Assembly (NCBI RefSeq): GCF_019175385.1
Contig: NC_083343.1
Location: 50,800,457-50,864,456, forward strand
Origin: Lycium barbarum
Lineage: Eukaryota > Streptophyta > Magnoliopsida > Solanales > Solanaceae
Length of the DNA stretch: 64,000 bases
Reading direction: 5' to 3'
Part shown: piece by piece, positions 12,262 through 24,160 of the stretch
How the letters are laid out: each line of letters starts with the position of its first letter
Numbering within the stretch: position 1 is the first letter of the stretch
Program-made: the position numbers and the translations under genes
Notes under the pieces: generated by a model
Seen by the model: only the letters and a program-made list of their open reading frames with translations
What the model was told of the DNA's origin: nothing
The model's database searches: none

Positions 12262-14280
12262 TGTTACGACCCAACCGGAGGGCCATGACGGGTACTCGGG
12301 GCTAACCCACCCGGGTACCTCTTATCGTACGTTCACATTTAGATCTAGGTGAGCCACATAGCTTAATCATACCTTCTATCCATCATTCATACTAATCCCA
12401 TTGGGCAACAATACATTTATATCACCATCAATAACTATGCCCATATCAATGTACATACGCCAACGAGGCTAACAAAATGATATACAAAATATAAGCCGAC
12501 AAGGATAAATACATCTAACCATATACACATGTCTACGAGCCTCCAAGGAGAGTATGTCACATCATATAGGTGGGACAGGACCCCGCCATGCTCATAAGTA
12601 TGTACACTGAAGAATAGATACCAAAGGTTGTAGCTCCGAATGAAATGGAACTCCTCTACGTAGTCCCTGAGTAAATAAGCTATGGATCAAGCCTGTCTCC
12701 CTGACCACCTGCGGGCATGACGTAGCGTCCACAAATAAAAGGACGACAGTACGAAGAATGTACTGAGTATGTAAAGCATAATCAACATCATTATAGAAGC
12801 ATTAGAGACAACATAAGAAATAACATAAGGTGAGAGGTAGTAGACTATCGTCATAAACACTTACTTGTCTTCTATAGGGGCCTTTCCATTTCTAATGTGT
12901 GTTTATGTACGTACACACGTACATATCCATACACCCATATCCGTATCCATATTCGCATCCGTTTTTGTATACATTTTCATATCCATATTCATATTCATAT
13001 TCATAACCGTATTTATATTCGTATTCATATTTGTATACATAGCATACCCGACTATGAAGGATCAGTGTTTCACATAACCGGCCGTGGCAAGGCTCGGTGA
13101 TTGTACATACCTGGTCCTACCAAGGCTCAGGGTTATCCGTACCCAACTGCAGTGGTGTACACGCGATACATATCATACCCGGCCATATAAGCTCGGTGTT
13201 ACATAATAGTCATGCACAGACACATATACATAAGAGCCCATAAGCATCTTTGACATCATTACTATCATCGTTTCATTACATCCATCCTTAGAGGATCACT
13301 CATCGTATAAGGAGTTTAGTAGAATCATAAACATAACGAGAATCATGAGCTTTGGTAGCTTTAAAGATAGCATCATTTGGAGGACATCATAGGCTCATGA
13401 AAGGATAGATATATAGCCAAGGAACCATGCCTTATTGAAAGAAGGGTTAGCCTTACATACCTTCTCGTTTAGCTATTCTATCGCTTGAACGTTCTCCTTC
13501 ATTGCTCACGTTTCTACCTTCATTAGAGTTTATACTAACATTAGAAAATTGATAGCTTTGCATACTAGACTAAAGCTCGAGAAAATTGGGCAGCATCTCC
13601 TTTGTTTATAAAACTTTCTCCATATCATATATCAACTCCCAAGCGTTTATAATAACACTCACAACATCATAAGAAATAGCCTTTATTTATATACATTATC
13701 CAAATTTCTCAATCCACTTCAAATCATCCATATTCCTGGTCATGACACACTATTACATACACTCATATACAATGTCTATCCCATGTTCTTTAATGTCATT
13801 TATAACATAATTATAATCACAACATATCAAGAATCATGACCCAATCCAAGCTACTACTCAAAAATGATACTATTCTCACATTCATGACCCATTTTCTATC
13901 TCCTTCTACAATCCAAGCTTTCAACCTCTCAATACCTTAAAAAACATGGAAAAACCATAAAACTTACCTTAGATGGTGTAGGAATGGACTTTGGGTGGAA
14001 ACACTTCACTCTAGCAAAACCCTAGTTCCACTTCCACTTGGATTTCTTGTCTTGGATGAACCCTAGTGAGTTTCTTACACTTAATTCTCTTGGTTTGATG
14101 AAGTTGATCATCAATTTCCTTTGAATTCTTGTGGGAGGGGTGTGGAGAAATATTCTAGAGAGTTCTTGAGAGAAGGATATTGAAGATGAAATGAACTTGG
14201 TCCCCTTTTTAATAACTCCCGAGCTATCCCGACTAGGTTCTAAGACCAACATACGGTCTGTATAATTTATATGGACCGTA
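12262..14280 (-). mobile_element. LTR C2, U3-truncated
   Basis: Starts TGTTACGACC on the plus strand, which is the LTR 3' end on the minus strand, and breaks at 14280 within TATGGACCGTA at the same base as C1. It carries the stem-loop (12747-12765), a TATA box on the minus strand (13605-13613) and splice-like signals at 13967 (donor) and 12709 (acceptor). It is nearly identical to C1 and C3 over the shared part. Confidence 0.9.
12747..12765 (-). promoter_or_regulatory. Conserved LTR stem-loop in C2
   Basis: CAGTAC, loop gaagaat, GTACTG, as in C1. Confidence 0.7.
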
Positions 14281-15104
14281 CCGAGAAGAACTAGGCCTAA
14301 TAAAGCCTTTCTCAAGGAAGTCGTTCAATTGCTCCTTCGAATCTTTCAACTCTACGAGAGACATTCTATAAGGTGGAATAGATATAGGCTTGGTGCCTGG
14401 CAACACATCAATAGCAAAATCAATCTCTCTTTTCGGAGGAAGGCCTGGAAGTTCTTCCGAGAATACATCTAGAAACTCATTCACCACGGGAACTGACTGA
14501 AGAGTCGGCGGTTCGGCTTCCACATCTTGAACCCGAACTAGATGATAAATGAAACCTTTTGTGATCATTTTCCTTGCGTTTAGATAGTAGATAAACCTAC
14601 CTTCTGGTGATGCAGTATTTCCTTTCCATTCTAAAACTGGTTCTCCCGGAAACTGGAAACAAACCATTTTCATTCTACAACATTGGCATAGCAAGAACCC
14701 AACCAATCCATACCCATGATAACATCAAAGTCTACCATTTTTATCTCATGCAAGTCAACCATAGTACGATGGTCATAAATCACAACTATGCAATGTCTAT
14801 ATACTCTGCTAGCTATTACCGATTCACCAACGGGTGTAGACACCTCAAAAGGTTTGATCGACTTCGGTTTGACTCCAAACGGACCCTCAATATATGGAGT
14901 AACATATGACAATGTGGAGCCCGGATCTATCAAAGCATATACATCATGAGAAAATACCGATAATATACCTGTGACAACATCAGGAGAAGACTCAAGATCT
15001 TGGCGTCCAGCCAAAGCATAAATACGGTGTTGAATACCACTAGAACTGGGGACTCTCCCTATGCCTCTACCATGGCCGACTGGCGCATGTGAACCTGGCC
15101 CCAT
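14281..15104 (-). pseudogene. C2 protease and RT N-terminal fragment
   Basis: Second copy of the 9980-10803 remnant, 4,301 bp away, with a few substitutions (for example SEELPGLPP instead of PEELPGLPP and KPISIPPY instead of NPISIPPY). It keeps the same protease core ([12 protein letters not shown]), the same one-base frame change near 14690 and the same join of RT to LTR at 14280/14281. It is non-functional for the same reasons. The shared lesions show that the unit was duplicated after it was damaged. Confidence 0.88.
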
Positions 15105-16352
15105 AGGGCGTATAGATGATGAAGATCCGACTACCGACCATGAAGGCTGGGTCCTACCTCAACTACCAACCGAGGGGCAATCACACATAATATGGCCTGG
15201 CCGACCACATGCATAGCAAACCTCTGAACCTAATCGGCACTGGGCCTAATGTAACTTCCCACACTAGGAACATCGTGGCCCGGGTGGCCTCGCCTGACCT
15301 GAATCACCCTTGAACTGAGAATTGGAAAAACTCTGACTCGGCCCGGAATGAGTAGATCTATCAAATCTCTAGCCTGTAAACCGTGGAGGCCCACTAGTCA
15401 TAGAATGGCCTGAATGCCTAGAAAACTGCTGTCTGTGCCCTCCTCTAAACTCACTCATCAGACTCGAAGATCTAGCCCTATTGTTATACCCTGTTTCATG
15501 CTCACGCTCATTTCTTTATTGTTGTTAGCTTTCCTCTAAATTTTGGGCATGGGCTTGAATGCGTGAAATATCCATGTAGTCCTAAAGGGACGCAGTTAAG
15601 CACCTATCCATCAAATGTGGCCCTAGGCCTCTCACAAATCGGTGCACTTGGTCACCCATATCCGCTACCATAGCCGAAGCATACCTAGCCAAAGAATTGA
15701 AGCGAAGACTATATTCTAAAGCACTCATAGTTCCTTGCCTCAAATTCAAGAACTTATCGGCTCTAGCTCACTGAACCTCTGGAGGCAAGTAATATCGGAG
15801 GAAAGCATCTACAAATTCTTGCCATACCGGGGGAGGCGCATTGGCTCCCCGTGAAGCCATTCCAACCGTGTACCAATGAACCTCAACATCCCTCAATATA
15901 TAAGATGCTAACCCCACCGATTCGATGTCCGAAGCATGTATCAACCAAAGTGGCCTCAACATCCCATCAATGAAATTCTGAGGGTCCTCATCCGGCTTTG
16001 ATCCGAAAAATTTCGGAGGATTCAAGCTAATAAAATCATGGGCCCTTGCACTAACAGCCCTATTACCTTTCCCTGTACCTAGCCACGGATTCTGGGCGGT
16101 AACCAATTGAGTAAGCAAATGAATGGCCTCTTTTACCTCTTGGCCAGAAGCATCTGGTGGAGGAGCTGGAGCTGGGGCTGGGGCTGAGGCTCCCACATGC
16201 TCCTCAGAAATAGGCACTGAGTGGGAGGACTGAGATTGAGCCGTATTCGGGGACTCACTTTCCTCTACAACCGTTGGCGGTACTCTTTCAGCCCGCTTTC
16301 CTGCCATTGTCTTGCCTTTTTGATCTGCCGTAGTCTTTCTCTTCACAGGTAT
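15105..16352 (-). pseudogene. C2 gag remnant
   Basis: Second copy of the family C gag. It shares the lost start codon (ATA, at 16350-16352) and the in-frame TGA after EVQ (about 15768) with C1, so both lesions predate the duplication. The capsid core (FGSKPDEDPQNFIDGML) and the zinc-knuckle region near 15175-15220 remain recognisable. A few private substitutions have accumulated since (for example LLTQLVTAQNPWLGTG instead of PWQGTG). Confidence 0.85.
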
Positions 16353-16546
16353 CTCTGAAATACACAATACATAGTTAAGGAAAACAGAAATCCTTATATT
16401 ATGGCTCTATGGCACGATCTTATAAAGAAAGAAGGTCATTCATTCCTAAAATGCCCGCAACCTCCTGTTTATAAGTGTGGCGCACAATACACCCATAAAC
16501 AAGACTCTACTGGATACGGCTCGTAGACACACCCTAGGACAGAACT

Positions 16547-16562
16547 GCTCTGATACAACTTT
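16547..16562 (-). promoter_or_regulatory. Primer binding site of C2 unit
   Basis: Same initiator-Met tRNA type PBS as at 12246-12261, with the same substitution, abutting the end of complete LTR C3. Confidence 0.8.
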
Positions 16563-17047
16563 TGTTACGACCCAACCGGAGGGCCATGACGGGTACTCGG
16601 GGCTAACCCACCCGGGTACCTCTTATCGTACGTTCACATTTAGATCTAGGTGAGCCACATAGCTTAATCATACCTTCTATCCATCATTCATACTAATCCC
16701 ATTGGGCAACAATACATTTATATCACCATCAATAACTATGCCCATATCAATGTACATACGCCAACGAGGCTAACAAAATGATATACAAAATATAAGCCGA
16801 CAAGGCTAAATACATCTAACCATATACACATGTCTACGAGCCTCCAAGGAGAGTATGCCACATCATATAGGTGGGACAGGACCTCGCCATGCCCATAAAT
16901 ATGTACACAGAAGAATAGATACCAAAAGTTGTAGCTCCGAATGAAATGGAACTCCTCTACGTAGTCCCTGAGTAAATAAGCTATGGATTAAGCCTGTCTC
17001 CCTGACCACCTGCAGGCATGGCGTAGCGTCCACTAATAAAAGGACTT

Positions 17048-17066
17048 CAGTACGAAGAATGTACTG
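17048..17066 (-). promoter_or_regulatory. Conserved LTR stem-loop in C3
   Basis: CAGTAC, loop gaagaat, GTACTG. Confidence 0.7.
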
Positions 17067-18559
17067 AGTATGTAAAGCATAATCAACATCATTATAGAAG
17101 CATTAGAGACAACATAAGAAATAACATAAGGCGAGAGGTAGTAGACTATCGTCATAAACACTTACTTGTCTTCTATAGGGGCCTTTCCATTTCTAATGTG
17201 TGTTTATGTACGTACACACGTACATATCCATACACCCATATCCGTATCCATATTCGCATCCGTTTTTGTATACATTTTCATATCCATATTCATATTCATA
17301 TTCATAACCGTATTCATATTCGTATTCATATTTGTATACATAGCATACCCGACTATGAAGGATCAGTGTTTCACATAACCGGCCGTGGCAAGGCTCGGTG
17401 ATTGTACATACCTGGTCCTACCAAGGCTCAGGGTTATCCGTACCTAACTGCAGTGGTGTACGCGCAATACATATCATACCCGGCCATATAAGCTCGGTGT
17501 TACATAATAGTCATGCACAGACACATATACATAAGAGCCCATAAGCATCTTTGACATCATTACTATCATCGTTTCATTACATCCATCCTTAGAGGATCAC
17601 TCATCGTATAAGGAGTTTAGTAGAATCATAAACATAACGAGAATCATGAGCTTTGGTAGCTTTAAAGATAGCATCATTTGGAGGACATCATAGGCTCATG
17701 AAAGGATAGATATATAGCCAAGGAACCATGCCTTATTGAAAGAAGAGTTAGCCTTACATACCTTCTCGTTTAGCTATTCTATCGCTTGAACGTTCTCCTT
17801 CATTGCTCACGTTTCTACCTTCATTAGAGTTTATACTAACATTAGAAAATCGATAGCTTTGTATACTAGACTAAAGCTCGAGAAAATTGGGCAGCATCTC
17901 CTTTGTTTATAAAACTTTCTCCATATCATATATCAACTCCCAAGCGTCTATAATAACACTCACAACATCATAAGAAATAGCCTTTATTTATATACATTAT
18001 CCAAATTTCTCAATCCACTTCAAATCATCCATATTCCTGGTCATGACACACTATTACATTCACTCATATACAATGTCTATCCCATGTTCTTTAATGTCAT
18101 TTATAACATAATTATAATCACAACATATCAAGAATCATGACCCAATCCAAGCTACTACTCAAAAATGATACTATTCTCACATTCATGACCCATTTTCTAT
18201 CTCCTTCTACAATCCAAGTCTTTCAACCTCTCAATACCTTAAAAAACATGGAAAGACCATAAAACTTACCTTAGATGGTGTAGGAATGGACTTTGGGTGG
18301 AAACACTTCACTCTAGCAAAACCCTAGTTCCACTTCCACTTGGATTTCTTGTCTTGGATGAACCCTAGTGAGTTTCTTGCACTTAATTCTCTTGGTTTGA
18401 TGAAGTTGATCATCAATTTCCTTTGAATTCTTGTGGGAGGGGTGTGGAGAAATATTCTAGAGAGTTCTTGAGAGAAGGGGAGTGAAGATGAAATGAAATG
18501 AAGTGAACTTGGTCCCCTTTTTAATAACTCCCAAGGTGTCCCGACTCGGTTCTACGGAC

Positions 18560-18700
18560 CAACATATGGTCAGTATAATTTATATGGACCGTATGTCTGG
18601 CCGTATATTTGGTCCAGAGAGGTTTCCATTCTGGGCAGAATATAAGACCTAACATACGGCCAGTATATTTTATACGGCCAGTATGTTGGCCGTATAATGC
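18560..18700. repeat. U3 palindrome cluster (TACGGNCNGTA)
   Basis: Short inverted motifs recur: ATATGGTCAGTATA, ATGGACCGTATG, CATACGGCCAGTATAT, TATACGGCCAGTATG and TGGCCGTATAA. A related cluster occupies the matching place in LTR E (39847-39991), where the arms are perfect. They could form hairpins or bind a factor; neither is shown. Confidence 0.65.
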
Positions 18701-19044
18701 TCAGCTTTTCAGAACTCGTTTTCGTCGACTCGTTTGATCTCAAATCTTTATGGAACCTTCTTAACACTTATTTAGCACCTCATTAACAATATAAGGGACG
18801 TTATAACTCTTCTCCAGAACATCATTAAGTCATCATTAACTTGTTACTCGTAAATCTCTTCCGATACGTAACATATACCTTGCCTTTTCTTGGCAACTTT
18901 CTTCTCTTACCTCGAATGTTTTTGAAATCTCAATTAGGGTCATCAAATGCTATTTCTTACTTATTGCAACATCGTATACTTCGTGCCCTCCGTTAGTCTA
19001 TTCACTATGCATTAACGAAAAATTTCCCAAGGTGTAACACATGT

Positions 19045-20118
19045 GTAGAACTTAGGAAACGCTTATTATTTTAGGAAGTTGCTTAAAACACTTTCAAAAC
19101 TTGGATAATTTTAACTTTTCATGAAAATGGTACTCAATTTGATTTTGTTAAGGTTTAAAACTGGTTCAATGTTTCAGATAAGTTAAACGGTTTAAAAAAT
19201 GGTCAAGTAGTAAAATGATTTGCGCCTTCCGCCCTTTGAGGAACTTGAGTAATAAAATAAAGGATATTAGAAACTGTTTTGGGCCTTAAGCCCAACTGCT
19301 AGAACCATAAATTATTCGTTGAACTTTTAAACGGATTTTGAGGGAAAAAATAAAGAGTAACTAAACAGACTCTTTAAATTTGGAGTTAAATGATTTTGAG
19401 TTTTTGGGCCGAAGAAGCCCAAAATACTATGGACCTAAAGCAAAGAAATTCATTTGGGCCGAGGCTGGGAATGAGATGGACTCTGGACTAGTTTATGAGT
19501 TCACTTGATTATTAGCTTCAAATAAATAAAAATTGGACTTAATAAAACTTCCACTTTCCTTTATATATGTATATGTAAAAAATAGGAGATGTACTCCATA
19601 TTTTCTTATATATGTATAATAAAACCTATAAGTACTAAACTTATCTTATTAGGACTAAAATAGTAGTGACTCTACTTGGGAGAAATATCGAGTGTATTTT
19701 AGTCCGGCAATAAAGTGAGTTGAACACTTATATGGATTTTTAAACCCAAAAAACCACCTTTTCTAAGGGGACTTTTTGCCGAAATTTTGAATTTTATGAA
19801 TGAATGACATATTTGCGGAAAATTAAACACTTAAGCAAATAAATACATTAATCACACATTGAAGCTCGTAGGTCAACCGTATTCTATGGATCCTCAATAC
19901 TAGGGTGCTTAAAACCTTCCCTAGGAGATCACCAGAACCGTTACCTCGAACTCTGGTCCAAAAATGATTTTTCTCTTGCTTGATAAACCCTTTTAAACTC
20001 GGTTTTCCTAATTTCCCTTAAATAAATTAGATGGCAACTCTAAAATACTAAAATCCAATTAGAGCACCAACAACCTCTTAGTAGCTTTTATGCGCCCACG
20101 TAAAAGTGAACCGTAACA
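19045..20118 (+). mobile_element. Right part of Tat/Ogre-like 5' LTR
   Basis: It continues the sequence broken at 4630 by the C array. It ends ...CCGTAACA at 20118, two bases before the PBS, as an LTR should. It contains GGGCC/GCCCA palindromic motifs (for example GGGCCTTAAGCCCA near 19283 and TTGGGCCGAAGAAGCCCAA near 19406). No ORF is supported. Confidence 0.6.
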
Positions 20119-20120
20119 GA

Positions 20121-20138
20121 TGGTGACTCTACTGGGGA
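20121..20138 (+). promoter_or_regulatory. Primer binding site, Tat/Ogre type
   Basis: TGGTGACTCTACTGGGGA is close to the TGGCGACTC-type PBS that I recall for Ogre/Tat elements, which is unlike the initiator-Met PBS of the other elements here. It sets the 5' end of the element interior. Confidence 0.7.
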
Positions 20139-20693
20139 TTTTTTCAGGTTCTAACCATAAGAGTTTCAGTATAATGTGATATTAATTGTGAATATTTGCT
20201 TATTTGTTTACTTTCCTGCAATTTATAAACTGTCATGCATTCATATCATAAATTCCGCCACTCCTGGCAAAAAGCATGGTTTCAAAGGGGACACGCGGGC
20301 TCGTGGTCTAGCCTTTACTAAAAAATCCGAAACACCTCTTATTTGGAACACGTTGAACGCGGAGTTGGTGTGCGGTCACCCAACAGCCGATAACATTTCA
20401 CCCTGAGTAATCCGCTCGGGTCCAAGGTCACTTCAAAAAACCACTCTTGCATATGCCTAGGGTAGAGCTAAAACAAATCCAAAGGAGAACTAGAAGGGTT
20501 TGGTTATTTGAGATGTATCTAAACCCGATAGGGAGACTACCCCATGTTAAGTACGGTCTACGGCCCGAAAAACACTGCATCTCATTTATGTGCTAAATGG
20601 AAACATGTAATATGCCTATGTGCCGAATCATTGCCTATTGCGGGGGGGGGGGGGGGGGGGGAGGGGGACGTTAACCTTGTCTTTTTTTTGTAG
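20139..20693 (+). other. Tat/Ogre-like untranslated leader
   Basis: Non-coding leader between the PBS and ORF1. It holds a run of 20 G at 20642-20661, followed by A and five more G. No gene is supported here. Confidence 0.6.
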
Positions 20694-22149
20694 ATGTCAA
20701 TAGATTTTCTGTTTGACATGGTTATAAACATGCCCGATTTATTGTACATGTGGTGGGATAGATTGAGTTAACGGGAGAAGAGGGAAATTTCTTGCCATTT
20801 GGGGGACTTAGCCTCGATAATGACTATGAAGGGTTGTAGGGACTTAATAGAAGTGATCACCGGGTTTTGTGATCGAGATAGAATGGTTTTCCGCTTCGGG
20901 GAGAATGTGGAAATGGCCCCGACTCTGGAGGAGCTAAGAGACATCTTAACTAGTGTAGGATTGGCTCTAAAAAGAAGAAAGAAACTCGATAACCATGTCC
21001 TAATCCCAGAAAAAATCACCTACCACCAAATACTCAAAATGCTTTCCTTATCGCACGCCAATTGGGCACATGGACCAACTATACCCTTTTGAGAATTATA
21101 CACACGATTCGGTAACCCAAAGGGATTTGTGAAACTCCCAACCGTATTCGAAACCTATGCCAAATGGGGCGCCACCCGACCCTTAGCCTTTTCCATATGC
21201 TTTTTGGGACTCATAGTCTTTCCTAAAGACGCTACATTAGTCATAGACACCTGAATCATTTCAGTCACCCATGCCATCTTTTACGGCATAATACGCCAAG
21301 AAGACACCAAATACTTCGACTTAACCCCCACAATCCTAGCCGATATATAACGAGCCTTAACCCTTTGCCGAAACCACTATAAATACTTACAAGGGTGCAA
21401 CTTACTCCTATAATGGTGGATCCTCAAGCACATGATCAGAGTCAGGGTTTCCCAATGCCTAAGTAAGCCGGCAGTAAAAGACGTTCTGTTTAATTTTTGT
21501 CCAAATTTTAGGGATCAGACCAAACTAGATTGGGTGTTTACATTCTCTATGCTTCGGGAGGATAATGTACAATGGATGTTTGATGACTTCATAACCGACA
21601 CCGTTGTAGTCAAAGGGAGAAAATGTCCATTTTTGCCACTCATGGGAATTCGAGGGATCCGCCCTTGGCGCCTTCTAGAGTTTTAAGACAGTTCGGGAGG
21701 ACCCAAGGCATACCCCACGTCCGGAGCATGGGGGATTTTATAATTGACTATGACGGGGATAGGATCTCGAGGGCTGGAGATTATGCTCGTGAATGGAACG
21801 GCCACACAACATGGGGCCCAGAAACGTTAGTCCCCGACAGGTTTTATCTGGGGTATGAAGAAGAATATAAGGATTGGTTGAGAGCCGACTTGCAAAACTC
21901 CCTTTCCCTAAGCCCATCCTCCATAATTATGTGCAAGATAAGGCTAACAAGGCTGAGATTAGAGCCTGTTTGATTCAAAGAAGGGCCAATGATCGAGATG
22001 CTAAGTATTTAGAGAAAATAGAGCATGACCGAGCTACCATAGAAAGTTTGAATCACGAGTTCGAATTCGCTCATGATTGTTTGGTGGAGCTTGATGATCA
22101 AATGAAGAAGACTTTAGACGACGTCGCTCCAATGAGTTTCACAAAATAG
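20694..22149 (+). pseudogene. ORF1 (plant-mobile-domain-like) remnant
   Basis: It starts at ATG 20694 (MSIDFLFDMV) and is readable in pieces to 22149. Recognisable blocks are RLIEV-type helix text around 20830, FRFGENVEMAPTLEELRDIL (20893-20952), a NPKGFVKLP/RPLAFSICFLGL stretch (21100-21215), GIRGIRP (about 21645) and VLRQFGRTQGIPHV (about 21680). The C-terminus (EKIEHDRATIESLNHEFEF, about 22010) is heptad-like. In-frame stops lie at 20769, 21091, 21252 and 21346, with a frame change near 21650. This resembles the extra ORF1 upstream of gag in Ogre elements and plant-mobile-domain proteins. Its role in the element is unknown. Confidence 0.7.
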
Positions 22150-22499
22150 GGGTTACTAATGGACGCCATGTTGACGTCAACTCACCTCCACATCCAGACT
22201 GCCCTCCGAAAGTCCAAGAAGGCAAGGACATATAGGGCTTCATCATTAGCTACTGGAGGACATTTCTTTTGATATATTTTCTTGTCTCTACTTATCTTTT
22301 GTACCCCTACGGGGAAGAATATTATTAATGGTAGTTTATTTTTGTTCTTGGGCAATGGTTTGGCACAATTGGCATGTCCATGTTTCAATGCGACTAAGAC
22401 CTTTAGAAACCCGAGTAGTGTATATTAATATTATTATGTGAATATATGCTTTGTTTGTTTCATACGTTTCATTTTGAAAATCTTGATTAATCTCAGGTA
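22150..22499 (+). other. Spacer, nothing identified
   Basis: AT-rich sequence between ORF1 and the next reading frame. A CTCAGGTATC at the right edge could be a splice-like signal, but nothing supports its use. Confidence 0.4.
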
Positions 22500-23483
22500 T
22501 CAACCACTACCCAAAGAAAAACCAAAGAAAAACACCAAAATGGTTACAACCCCACTAACCCTAAGGTCGAAAGGGATATCGTAAGCACCCAAGAGCATAC
22601 CGCCATCAAACGAAGAATCCAAGATTTTGAAAGGAAAATTCATGCGACTAGGGCCAAGATCAAAGAAGCTGACGAATTGATGGACTCGGCGGAAAGCTAG
22701 CCTAAGGGACCCAAGAGATAAGATGCCACCAAGAGGACTTGCTAAGCAAGGGGAAACGAATATCCCCGGGATACGTACCTCTGTTCGAAGAATAAGAAAA
22801 TGAGGGGCATAGAACAGAGTCCGATCCATAAGAACCAACTTATCTATCAAGAGAGGTCACCTCTGTCGCCTCCGCAAACCAAGAGAGAGAGAGAGAGAGA
22901 GCCAGAAACGCAAGTAGAGTTCATCCGTCCAGCCTCTCCAACTTGGTCAAGACACGTGACATTCGAGGAAATCTTTGACAAACTCAAGAGCATGGGTGCC
23001 ATCTGCATTAGCCGCGAGAATCTGCCCCCATGTGCGCTGGTCTTCGCATATAAAAAGTGCCCATTCCATCGAGAGCAATCAGGTCATACCACCAACAAAT
23101 GTTTGGCTCTTAGGAAGAGAGTCATAAGGCTAATCGATGACAAACCCATCACTAAGCTTTGGGGGGCCCATTTCCTTGTGGTTCATGATACCGTCTCTCC
23201 AAACGAAGGAATCATGCTAAATACTCATATTTGGCGTTATGACTTCACTATCTTCAAAGATTCATACGCCAGCATTTTTCAAAAATTGGCTAACACAGGA
23301 AAGATTCAGCCAATCAGAACTGCTTGGAGAAACTCGTCAGTGGGGACATGTCGAAGAAAGATTTGCCTTTTCCACTCTGGGGCTCCGGGACATGACATTG
23401 AAGAATGTAAAGCTTTTAAGTTCGAGCTAGAACATCAGGTCCATACGGTAGGAATTTGGGTAGTATTCCCTCCTCAATATTAA
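22500..23483 (+). pseudogene. Extra Tat-element ORF with two zinc-knuckle-like motifs
   Basis: One frame runs from about 22500 to 23483 with stops at about 22698, 22716 and 22743. Its first part (IKRRIQDFERKIHATRAKIK, about 22605-22664) is charged and coiled-coil-like. A (GA)n run at 22882-22901 encodes Arg-Glu repeats. The last 227 codons are open and hold two motifs of one type: CPFHREQSGHTTNKC (about 23059-23103) and CLFHSGAPGHDIEEC (about 23365-23409). The same motif style (C-x2-3-H/R...GH-x4-C) occurs in the gag downstream (25902-25946), so this may be a partial gag duplication or the C-terminal part of ORF1. I do not recognise it as a known separate gene. Confidence 0.55.
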
Positions 23484-23636
23484 AAGTAAAGGCCTCTCGG
23501 CCAGGAAATATGGTTGAAAGGACAAACAAACACTTTTGATATTAGGGAGAGGTCACCTTTTTGGTAGATATTTTAGGAGGATCCTCTTTTCTAATTTTAC
23601 ATAGATTTGTCTCCCTTCCATATTTTGTAAAAAAAA

Positions 23637-23789
23637 AACTACGTCTGACCTGATGTCCCGCAGAAGGATACATAGGAAGCCCCTATAGGGCCTGGTCCGG
23701 GTAGGTTAAGTAGGGCCATTATCCGTCTTTATTTTTATGTAAAACAAACTACAGGGCCTGACTTCCCGCGGAGGGATACGTAGGAATCC
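23637..23789 (+). repeat. GGATACGTAGG modules 1 and 2
   Basis: Two copies of a roughly 40-bp module (ACTACGTCTGACCTGATG...GGATACATAGGAAGCC at 23637-23681; GGCCTGACTTCC...GGATACGTAGGAATCC at 23755-23789). The same module recurs after integrase at 32014-32060 and 32116-32160. In both places it follows the end of a reading frame. Confidence 0.7.
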
Positions 23790-24160
23790 TACATAAGACT
23801 CGGTCCCTATATTTTATAAATATATATTCCCTCACTTAACAAAATCCAAATACTAGAAAACCTGATACAATAGATTAATCAAGCATCAAAATCAAACGTA
23901 TGATAATTTATGTGCTACTTGCTTTAGATGCTTACTCTGTGCGATATTTTTTTTTATTCTATCATGATCTAACAACTAACTTTGTTATCTTTGAGTGATT
24001 TTTCGTCTTATAGAAGAGAAAGTTGATTCGAGCTCATACCGGCATACTTCATGAGGTTTAAAGTCGCAATAGCATCCCTATCCCAACAAGACCGAGGGAA
24101 AGGGATAATGACTAGTACACCAGAGAATGAACAAAACCAAATTGTCTCGCTCTCAGAGAG

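Larger units (their letters stand above)
4631..19039 (-). mobile_element. Family C chromovirus-like tandem array
   Basis: Minus-strand Ty3/Gypsy array laid out as partial LTR (4631-9979, interrupted by solo LTR D), partial interior (9980-12261), partial LTR (12262-14280), partial interior (14281-16562) and complete LTR (16563-19039). The array starts TGTCACGACC and ends GTGTAACA. It is flanked by CATGT at 4626-4630 and 19040-19044, so it entered as one insertion. Both interiors end at the same illegitimate join of reverse transcriptase to mid-LTR sequence (9979/9980 and 14280/14281, TACGGTCC on the minus strand). The unit period is 4,301 bp. The rest of RT, RNase H, integrase and chromodomain are absent from both units. 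Confidence 0.88.
16563..19039 (-). mobile_element. LTR C3, complete 5' LTR
   Basis: A full family C LTR of 2,477 bp. The plus strand reads TGTTACGACC at the left and GGTGTAACA at the right, so the minus strand reads TGTTACACC...GTAACA. It is flanked on the right by TSD CATGT. It contains the stem-loop (17048-17066), a minus-strand TATA box (17905-17914), the CATATY tract and a cluster of GGCCGTATA/TATACGGCC palindromes (18560-18700) in U3. It serves as the 5' LTR of the minus-strand array. Confidence 0.9.
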
